A stretch of DNA of 14,914 bases from Gammaproteobacteria bacterium (GTDB lineage: Bacteria; Pseudomonadota; Gammaproteobacteria; SZUA-229). Positions within the stretch are counted from its first letter, which is position 1. The number at the start of each line of letters is the position of its first letter. This document shows, piece after piece, positions 9,248 to 14,914 of the stretch. Made by a program: the position numbers and the translations under genes. The DNA lies in assembly GCA_002401185.1 (NCBI GenBank), contig NVSH01000023.1, forward strand, positions 4,391 to 19,304, written 5' to 3'. The notes beneath the pieces were generated by a model. That model was not told where the DNA came from and searched no databases. It was given only the letters and a program-made list of their open reading frames with translations.

Positions 9248-9274
9248 ATATTTACCGCCTGCCCAAATATTTAC
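9246..9274 (+). repeat. 10-bp direct repeat AAATATTTAC overlapping the parC stop
   Basis: AAATATTTAC occurs at 9246-9255 and again at 9265-9274, 19 bases apart, close to two helix turns. Each copy contains TTTAC, the complement of the GTAAA half-site bound by CpxR, though known CpxR sites have half-sites only about 5-8 bases apart rather than 14. It lies just upstream of the htpX promoter candidate and could be an operator or chance in AT-rich DNA. Confidence 0.35.
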
Positions 9275-9298
9275 GATAAAAAACGATCGATGCTGGTT

Positions 9299-9327
9299 CT
9301 TGAATAGTCAACGAAAGCCGCCATATT
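9299..9327 (+). promoter_or_regulatory. Sigma-32 (heat-shock) type promoter candidate for htpX
   Basis: CTTGAAT (9299-9305), 13 bases, then CGCCATATT (9319-9327) closely match the sigma-32 form CTTGAAA and CCCCATNTA at an accepted spacing. Transcription would begin near 9333, giving a leader of about 65 nt before the htpX ATG at 9398. E. coli htpX is a known heat-shock gene, also under CpxR, so the match is in the expected place. A 12-bp AT palindrome (ATTATTAATAAT, 9325-9336) overlaps the predicted start. The match is seen; its use is inference. Confidence 0.55.
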
Positions 9328-9386
9328 ATTAATAATCACCGACTCTATTGTATTTTGGTCTGTGTTTGTTGTTATTGATTTTATAT

Positions 9387-9392
9387 AAGAGG
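9387..9392 (+). promoter_or_regulatory. Shine-Dalgarno sequence of htpX
   Basis: AAGAGG ends five bases before the ATG at 9398 and fixes that start. It stands out because most other genes in the window lack a recognisable ribosome binding site. Confidence 0.7.
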
Positions 9393-9397
9393 TCTCC

Positions 9398-10279
9398 ATG
9401 AAACGACTAGCTTTGTTTTTGATAACCAATCTAGCGGTTATGTTCGTACTTGGTATCGTGCTCAATTTACTGGGGATAGATTCTTTACTGGCAGAAAATG
9501 GTGTCGATCTTGATTTGCGAGCCTTGTTAGTGTTTTCTGCCGTTATTGGTATGGCGGGATCATTTATTTCTCTCGCTATGTCGAAGTGGTCTGCCAAACG
9601 TATGACGGGTGCCAAAGTCATAACATCTGCGCAGAATAAAACACAGCAATGGTTGCTTTCCACCGTAAAACAGCAAGCATCACAGGCGGGTATAAAAACA
9701 CCTGAAATTGCTATTTATGAATCAGTGGACGTGAATGCCTTTGCTACAGGTATGAACCGTAATAATGCACTGGTTGCTGTGAGTACGGGTTTGATCGATG
9801 CTATGACGATGGATGAGGTAGAAGCGGTTCTTGCCCATGAGATAAGCCACGTGGCGAACGGTGATATGGTGACACTGGCCCTGGTTCAGGGCGTGGTTAA
9901 TACATTTGTTATCTTTGCATCACGTGTTGTTGGTCATATTGTTGATCGCGTCATCCTTAAAAATTCGAGTGGTCATGGCATTGGTTTTTTTGTGTCTTCA
10001 ATGATTGCACAGGTGGTTTTTGGTATTTTAGCGAGTACAGTAGTGATGTATTTTTCTCGAGTTAGAGAATTTAAAGCTGATGCGGGTGCAGCTGAACTTG
10101 TAGGTAGTGAAAAAATGGTGGCGGCATTACAGCGATTGCAGGCGATGAATCAGCCTGCACAGCTGCCAGAGCAGATGGCAGCATTTGGTATAAACGGTGG
10201 TTTTGCTGAAGGTTTTAAAAAGTTATTTTTAAGTCACCCACCTCTGGAAGAACGGATTTCTGCGTTACGAGCAAACTAG
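9398..10279 (+). CDS. htpX: Membrane-bound zinc protease HtpX
   Basis: HtpX is an M48-family zinc metalloprotease of the inner membrane that degrades misfolded membrane proteins together with FtsH. The 293 residues match the family's usual length. Two N-terminal membrane segments (about 4-24 and 35-55) precede the catalytic domain. The HEXXH zinc motif is H147-E-I-S-H151 in AVLAHEISHVANGDM, and the third zinc ligand is E224 in VREFKADAGAAEL. Two further hydrophobic stretches (about 157-180 and 193-218) lie between them. The C-terminus FLSHPPLEERISAL is typical. The start is set by the AAGAGG ribosome site. Its own promoter candidate at 9299-9327 suggests heat-shock control separate from parC. 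The gene ends 21 bp from the convergent stop of the FimX-like gene, with no bidirectional terminator visible. Confidence 0.96.
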   Translation: MKRLALFLITNLAVMFVLGIVLNLLGIDSLLAENGVDLDLRALLVFSAVIGMAGSFISLAMSKWSAKRMTGAKVITSAQNKTQQWLLSTVKQQASQAGIKTPEIAIYESVDVNAFATGMNRNNALVAVSTGLIDAMTMDEVEAVLAHEISHVANGDMVTLALVQGVVNTFVIFASRVVGHIVDRVILKNSSGHGIGFFVSSMIAQVVFGILASTVVMYFSRVREFKADAGAAELVGSEKMVAALQRLQAMNQPAQLPEQMAAFGINGGFAEGFKKLFLSHPPLEERISALRAN

Positions 10280-10300
10280 ACGGGTACGAAACACTTAGTG

Positions 10301-12391
10301 CTAGCTGGACATTTCGGTAAAGTCGTATTCCATCGTTGGTAGTGGTTCCTGTAAAAAATACCCCTGGATGAAGTTGACGCCCATGCCCCATAAGATAGAC
10401 AAGCTGGCGGCATCGGGAACATGTTGTGCGATGGTCAGTTTGCCTAATGCGGCAGCTTTTTCTGCAAGTATTTTTATCGATTCCTGATTCTGGGGATTCT
10501 CTGAAAGATTTTCCATGAAGCTGCTTTCAATGCGAACATACTCGGTATGGATGTGGTCGAGTAGCTGGAAAGGGTTGTTGCCGGCGCCTATGTCATCGAG
10601 AATAAAACCACAGTTTAATTTTTTCAGGCTATATGACAAACTTTTAGCATTTTTTAAATTGGTTACTGCATCGGTTTCTTTTACCGCGAAATTTAATGTG
10701 TTTGCCGGAATCTGTTTATCTTTTATCTGGTAAGCAAGCCAGTCGATCAAGGTCGGATCTTTAATAGACGACGCTGAAAGCTTTATAAAGAAGCGCGTGT
10801 TATGGCCATTTTTTTCCTTTAGCTTGTATTCTTTTATGGTTTTATATAATACCCATCGGTCGATAGCAATCGACATGCCAATACGTTCAGCCGCTGGCAA
10901 AAAGTCTTTTGGCATTATGAGTTGCTCGCTAGTCTCACCTTGCATTCTCACGAATACTTCGTATCGCTCGGCAGTGTCACCATGCAGGCTAACAATAGGT
11001 TGGTAGTGAAGCTGGAATTTGTCGTTTTTTAATGCGTCAGTAAATTGATCTTTGTATTTTGCATCAACTTCATTTCTGGTTAACTCGCCTTTGCCTGGCG
11101 TATAAGTATGTATCTGGTTAGCGCCTTTTTTAATAGCAGATGCAATAGCTTTTTCTGATCGAGCCAGAATATCGTTGTAGTCAGGTGTGTCATTGTCGAT
11201 AAGTGTGATGCCGATAGAGCATGTCGTATTAATGGACGACTTGTTAATCATCGCCTCAAGTTGAGATATCGTTTTTTGTAATTCGGTAGCATAGCTTTCG
11301 ATGTTGTCTTTATTGTAATCGATAGCGATGACAGTGAAGCAGTCATGCGTGTATCGCGATAGGATGTCATCTGCACCGATGGCATCATATAGCGTTGTTG
11401 CAGCATTAACGATGTACTGGTCTGCGCCGACCACACCGACCGAGTTTTTTATCTCATCGAAATTGTCGATTTGTATTTCCAGGAAAGCTGCCGTATATTT
11501 TTCCTGTGAACAGTCTGAGATTATATTTTCCAATTTATCGATACAATATTGACGATTATATAAACTCGTTAATGGATCTCGTTGGCCAAGTAACTTGAGC
11601 TGGTGCTCAAGTTCTTCAGAGCTGGCATCTTCTTTGTGGATAACGATTTGTATACAAGGTTCACCGTCGATTTGTGCAGGCGAAAATTCCATTTCACCAC
11701 CAAATTCAGTGCCATCAGATTTGCGTAATTTTGTGTCTAGTTTATACGTACTGTCTTGATCATTGGTATAATTTCGTAAAAATGATTTAAATTCGTCACG
11801 GTTTTCATTGGTGACCATATCGAGTACGGTCAAACCCTCCAAATCATCGGACTCTTCGATACCAAATAAATCGAGATAGGTCTGGTTGGAGTAGACATGC
11901 ATTCCTTCGTGTATATAGGCTATCGCATCTCGTGAGCTATCGAGTAAAGAAGTGCAGCGTTTTTCTGATTCGTGGAAATCTTTTTTGAGTTTTTCAATTC
12001 TTCGTGAATTATTTAAAGCTTCATATTCTCTCGCAATAACCAATAAGAGGTGCTCAGAATTATTAAAGCATGTGGCATCGACAGCACCTGTACGTAAAGC
12101 TGAAATCACATCAGGTTGTTCATTTTTGTTAACACATATAACCCGGCAGATTGCTGTGCGTTTATCTTTATTCAGGCAGTCGATGGTCTGTCTTAGTGTG
12201 ATTAATTCCATGCCTTCGAAATAGATAACCAGGTCAGGAATCTGAGTTTTTAAAGCATCGAGAAAATCCTTGTTATCCTCGACACGAGTTGACCTGGCAG
12301 TGAAGCCAGCGGTCCTTAGCTTGCTGACAATTAGTTCTTCGCTATCAAATGAATCATCGATAACGATTAAGTTGATTATTTTTTCGTCCAC
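10301..12391 (-). CDS. fimX: FimX-like cyclic-di-GMP receptor (degenerate REC-PAS-GGDEF-EAL)
   Basis: P. aeruginosa FimX (691 residues) is a c-di-GMP receptor needed for type IV pilus assembly; this protein has 696 and the same four domains. The REC-like domain (1-125) keeps D12-D13 but has F58 where the phosphorylated aspartate should be. A PAS domain spans about 145-255. The GGDEF domain (about 270-430) reads T348-H-D-C-F352 at the active site, so cyclase activity is unlikely. The EAL domain (about 445-690) reads E478-V-F480; KLS (537-539) replaces NLS, R620 the usual lysine and Q656 a metal-binding glutamate, while E572 and D599-D600 remain. Binding without hydrolysis is therefore likely. 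The start is GTG, fixed by a TAA codon immediately upstream in frame, with GAGAG about ten bases before it. It lies 63 bp downstream of the PilZ-like gene. Orthology is inferred from architecture and motifs. Confidence 0.85.
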   Translation of the reverse strand: MDEKIINLIVIDDSFDSEELIVSKLRTAGFTARSTRVEDNKDFLDALKTQIPDLVIYFEGMELITLRQTIDCLNKDKRTAICRVICVNKNEQPDVISALRTGAVDATCFNNSEHLLLVIAREYEALNNSRRIEKLKKDFHESEKRCTSLLDSSRDAIAYIHEGMHVYSNQTYLDLFGIEESDDLEGLTVLDMVTNENRDEFKSFLRNYTNDQDSTYKLDTKLRKSDGTEFGGEMEFSPAQIDGEPCIQIVIHKEDASSEELEHQLKLLGQRDPLTSLYNRQYCIDKLENIISDCSQEKYTAAFLEIQIDNFDEIKNSVGVVGADQYIVNAATTLYDAIGADDILSRYTHDCFTVIAIDYNKDNIESYATELQKTISQLEAMINKSSINTTCSIGITLIDNDTPDYNDILARSEKAIASAIKKGANQIHTYTPGKGELTRNEVDAKYKDQFTDALKNDKFQLHYQPIVSLHGDTAERYEVFVRMQGETSEQLIMPKDFLPAAERIGMSIAIDRWVLYKTIKEYKLKEKNGHNTRFFIKLSASSIKDPTLIDWLAYQIKDKQIPANTLNFAVKETDAVTNLKNAKSLSYSLKKLNCGFILDDIGAGNNPFQLLDHIHTEYVRIESSFMENLSENPQNQESIKILAEKAAALGKLTIAQHVPDAASLSILWGMGVNFIQGYFLQEPLPTMEYDFTEMSS

Positions 12392-12454
12392 TTATGAATA
12401 TCTCTCAAGATCTGAGGTTACCAATTGACGGTAGAATCAGAAAAATTTCCCGTG

Positions 12455-14293
12455 TTATAGTGATGACCAGAGTTCATCAAAGTCATCCTTGTTTTTAGTG
12501 GCTAGTTCTTTTTTCGCCTGTTTTTTTATTCGCGTTGCTTCTTCAGTGCTTTTGTATGTGAACTGGGTAAATGAACCAGTCTGTTTTCTTGTCGCCTCTA
12601 AGGTAATGCTGAACTTGTTTGCAAGTATTTGAACGACAAGTTTATCATTTGTTTTAAAGGCATGTGAAGGAAGTATGGTGCTTGCTGCTTGTTTTAATGC
12701 CTTTGTTCCAGGTAACATTAAACAATCAAAGGGGGGCTCTTCGGGTCGATTAACACGTTGTGCCGTTGCAGCAATGATTTTGGGTGATATCACTTGTACA
12801 CCAATTTCCAGGCCATATGTTTGAGTAAATTGCATCCAGCGGATAACGCCTATACGCCATTCGAAATCCTTGGTAGCATCAAATTCTTTTAGCACGATAA
12901 TTTCGCCTATTTGCGCTTTGGATGTTTCATCTGAAATCCAGTGTAGACAATAGCCGCCAGCGCTAATATTCACAATCTCCCAGTGTGATTCCTCGTTATT
13001 CTTTTTTATGCCAAGGTTTTGTTCAGCGATATGTTGCGTTTCTTTTTCGTAGGTTTCAGTTAATACTCGCCCTTTAGCGACCATGTCCCACGAATTATTT
13101 TCTCCAGCACCTATTTCCGTGTGTGTCATATATCCTTGCTCACGTTTGTCATGTTCGCCGACGATTTTTTCCAGGGTAAATGCGGGCTCATGATTTGCAG
13201 ACGTTGAGGTGCGAGCAAGACCAGATTTTGTATCTATCGTGTCATTTTTTTTGAGGGAATCACGAATAGCTTTTGCCGCATTTTTTAAACCGATGGCAAC
13301 ATTGATTTGACCAAGGCGCTCTGCTCGAGAGAATCGTCGTTTGGTATTTTTTGCCCATGTATTGGCAAGAATAGTTAATGTTTCAACGGGGATGTCGTCT
13401 CCAACAGTAAGCCTGGGTTTTAATTTATTTTGTTCGGTGATTACATTTCGAACATGGGCGACTAATTTAGTGGCATCTAAAATACGGAGTGTTACGCCGC
13501 TCTCAATATCATTTTTACTCAGATAGTTTGGCGCTGCATCATCATGGACCTTAATGCTGAAGACATGATCTATCATCTTTTCTGATGCTTCGCGGTGCAG
13601 GCTCGCATATTGTGACCATTGAAAAAGTTTTTTATAAATACGTTCACTGTCGCTTTGTCTTAGGGCAATGGGACGTGCGAGTGCAAATAATAGAAGCTGT
13701 TTATAACAATTTTCAATGGTTGTTTTTTCTGGCGTGTTTTCAGTATCGATAATAATGCTGTCAGCCAGGTTTTTACTTTCAGCATAAATAAAGAGTTGAT
13801 GAGCTTCTTGCCAAAGGTTTTCTGGACATGGTGCATAAATCTCACTCGCGCGAAGAAACATCTCAGAAAGGTATTTGATCGCTCGGTAGATAGCTGTGCT
13901 CAACGTACTGTCATCGATGCTCTTATCGACATTATTTGCGGACTCATAGGTAATAATCTGGTAGCCATTGACCAGTTCTTGCAATATCAACTGGTTTAAA
14001 TTGACGATTTTTTGACTTTTTTCAGGCAATGGTAACGTCCGGTTGATAAAATATTTTTTAAGATTGTTAAAAACATTACGTGCTTGAATACGTAACATTT
14101 CTAAATTTTCCAGTCGGTGCTTATTGGGCATCGGCTGGCGGTTCTGGTCACGTAAAATCTGAAATATTTGTTTGGTTAGTTCGCCCATATTTGCATTTGG
14201 CAGCGCAGATAAAACCTTTTTTAATTTACGAGGGTTGCTCGGTGTTGACTCCCTGGTTGGTGGTTTCTGTTCTGGCAGGTTTAATTTCATCAT
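12455..14293 (-). CDS. PilZ-like domain protein of unknown function, upstream of fimX
   Basis: I do not recognise this 612-residue protein as a named family. It has no signal peptide or membrane segment, so it is probably cytoplasmic. Residues about 25-350 look mostly helical, including an arginine-rich stretch KRRFSRAERLG (318-328) followed by VAIGL. Residues about 400-510 look like a PilZ beta-barrel: N442-x-S444-x-x-G447 fits the (D/N)xSxxG motif, followed by strands such as IGEIIVL and LEIGVQV. The usual RxxxR motif is not seen at its expected place just before it; only R409 is there, so c-di-GMP binding is uncertain. Residues about 585-605 are lysine-rich. Two adjacent ATGs (14293, 14290) could start it; neither has a Shine-Dalgarno sequence. 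Its position 63 bp before fimX suggests an operon and a linked role in pilus or c-di-GMP control, which is inference. Confidence 0.75.
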   Translation of the reverse strand: MMKLNLPEQKPPTRESTPSNPRKLKKVLSALPNANMGELTKQIFQILRDQNRQPMPNKHRLENLEMLRIQARNVFNNLKKYFINRTLPLPEKSQKIVNLNQLILQELVNGYQIITYESANNVDKSIDDSTLSTAIYRAIKYLSEMFLRASEIYAPCPENLWQEAHQLFIYAESKNLADSIIIDTENTPEKTTIENCYKQLLLFALARPIALRQSDSERIYKKLFQWSQYASLHREASEKMIDHVFSIKVHDDAAPNYLSKNDIESGVTLRILDATKLVAHVRNVITEQNKLKPRLTVGDDIPVETLTILANTWAKNTKRRFSRAERLGQINVAIGLKNAAKAIRDSLKKNDTIDTKSGLARTSTSANHEPAFTLEKIVGEHDKREQGYMTHTEIGAGENNSWDMVAKGRVLTETYEKETQHIAEQNLGIKKNNEESHWEIVNISAGGYCLHWISDETSKAQIGEIIVLKEFDATKDFEWRIGVIRWMQFTQTYGLEIGVQVISPKIIAATAQRVNRPEEPPFDCLMLPGTKALKQAASTILPSHAFKTNDKLVVQILANKFSITLEATRKQTGSFTQFTYKSTEEATRIKKQAKKELATKNKDDFDELWSSL

Positions 14294-14315
14294 ATTTTTG
14301 TTGTTTAATACTTAA

Positions 14316-14353
14316 ATAAGCTTCTGTTTTTAATAGAAAAAAAAGAAACTTAT
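14316..14353. repeat. AT-rich inverted repeat in the leader of the PilZ-like gene
   Basis: ATAAGCTTCT (14316-14325) and AGAAACTTAT (14344-14353) are inverted copies matching at nine of ten positions; the odd pair would be G-U in minus-strand RNA. Inside, five further T-A pairs (14327-14331 with 14338-14342) extend the stem around a six-base loop. The hairpin ends 22 bases before the ATG of the PilZ-like gene. It lacks a GC stem and a U-tract, so it is a poor terminator for epmB; an operator or leader hairpin is possible. Confidence 0.45.
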
Positions 14354-14395
14354 CGCATTGCCTGTAGTTTTTATTGTAATGCCCTTAATTGTAGC

Positions 14396-14914
14396 TTAGA
14401 TACGAAAAATTGCCGTTTTAGATTGATTACCTGCTATTTCCTGTACTAGTCTTGGCACCAGATAACCAGGTAGTTTTTCTTCTATTTCATGTTTTAAAAG
14501 CAATGCTTTTTGTTTCGTTACTTCAAAGTGCATTGCACCTTTTACCGGGTCAAGTAAATGTAGGTAATAAGGTAAAGTATGGCATGCAAATAATCGTTTA
14601 CTAAGGTTTACTAGTCTATCGGTCGTGTCGTTTATTCCTTTAAGGAGAACGCTCTGATTCAGTAATAAGACACCAGCCTGTTGTAATCGTCCTAATTTAT
14701 TTTTTTCGAGTTCATGTAATTCATTGGCATGGTTGGCATGGATGACCATGACGATTTGAAACCTTGAGCTTTTTAATAGTGTTAAAAGGCCGTCATTAAT
14801 ACGACTCGGTAACACGACAGGTAAACGTGTATGTATTCGTAAGGTACGTAGATGTTCGATAGATTCCAGGTTGTTAATAAGGTGACTTAGTTTTTCGTTG
14901 TCAAGGACTAATGG
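14396..14914 (-). CDS. epmB: EF-P beta-lysylation protein EpmB, C-terminal part (cut by the window's right edge)
   Basis: EpmB is a radical-SAM, PLP-dependent lysine 2,3-aminomutase that makes (R)-beta-lysine for EpmA to attach to elongation factor P, which relieves ribosome stalling at proline runs. About 172 C-terminal residues are present; the family is about 340 long. The frame stays open to the right edge, and the residues from PLVLDNEKL through LRTLRIHTRLPVVLPSRI match the family, so the GTG at 14815 is internal. The radical-SAM cysteines lie outside. PYYLHLLDPVKGAMHFEV is a strong family signature, and the C-terminal K in NQSKTAIF is the expected PLP-binding lysine. The protein stops a few residues after it, as in E. 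coli EpmB. The gene ends 102 bp before the PilZ-like gene on the same strand, so read-through is possible. efp, often beside epmB, is not in view. Confidence 0.92.
   Translation of the reverse strand, partial: PLVLDNEKLSHLINNLESIEHLRTLRIHTRLPVVLPSRINDGLLTLLKSSRFQIVMVIHANHANELHELEKNKLGRLQQAGVLLLNQSVLLKGINDTTDRLVNLSKRLFACHTLPYYLHLLDPVKGAMHFEVTKQKALLLKHEIEEKLPGYLVPRLVQEIAGNQSKTAIFRI

Noticed and set aside
9271..9663. Open frame of 130 codons on the minus strand over the htpX start
   Set aside because: It covers the htpX promoter region and signal segment in antisense and has no recognisable domain; it is a shadow of htpX.
10280..10300. Possible bidirectional terminator between htpX and fimX (CACTTAGTG)
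   Set aside because: The arms leave a one-base loop and no U-tract follows on either strand.
14354..14395. Possible epmB terminator (GCATT facing AATGC before a T-run on the minus strand)
   Set aside because: A five-base stem with a 17-base loop, separated from the T-run by about ten bases, is too weak to call.
14813..14815. GTG as the start of a short free-standing gene
   Set aside because: The frame continues to the right edge with clear EpmB sequence, so this is the C-terminal part of a longer gene.

Overview
The window looks like chromosomal core sequence from a gammaproteobacterium of moderate to low GC. The evidence is the protein families and their close match to gammaproteobacterial forms: XerD, periplasmic DsbC, the ParE/ParC pair of topoisomerase IV, HtpX, a full-length FimX-type regulator of type IV pili, and EpmB, which modifies elongation factor P. 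Type IV pili and cyclic-di-GMP signalling are implied. I cannot name the genus. There are no rRNA or tRNA genes, no CRISPR array and no intact insertion sequence.

Layout: (1) The left edge carries the catalytic C-terminus of xerD. It is followed by a 158-bp non-coding element that is one long imperfect palindrome with 18-bp terminal inverted repeats and a short flanking duplication, so it resembles a MITE. Then comes dsbC. (2) A large RecB/AddA-like helicase-nuclease gene lies on the minus strand, convergent with dsbC and without an AddB-like partner beside it. (3) parE and parC lie together on the plus strand, divergent from the helicase. (4) htpX follows behind a good match to a heat-shock (sigma-32) promoter and ends 21 bp from the convergent stop of the next gene. 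(5) On the minus strand, reading leftwards from the right edge, are epmB (C-terminal part), a 612-residue protein with a PilZ-like segment that I do not recognise as a named family, and a FimX-like REC-PAS-GGDEF-EAL protein whose enzymatic motifs are all degenerate.

How the genes work together: xerD, parE and parC serve chromosome resolution and decatenation, and the helicase-nuclease probably processes double-strand breaks. dsbC and htpX are envelope protein quality control in the periplasm and inner membrane. The PilZ-like gene and fimX lie 63 bp apart on one strand and probably form a c-di-GMP receptor pair acting on type IV pili or motility.

The items most worth a second look are the 158-bp palindromic element between xerD and dsbC, the PilZ-like/FimX pair with an inverted repeat in its leader, and the heat-shock promoter of htpX. 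I see no previously undescribed multi-gene defence or biosynthetic system here.
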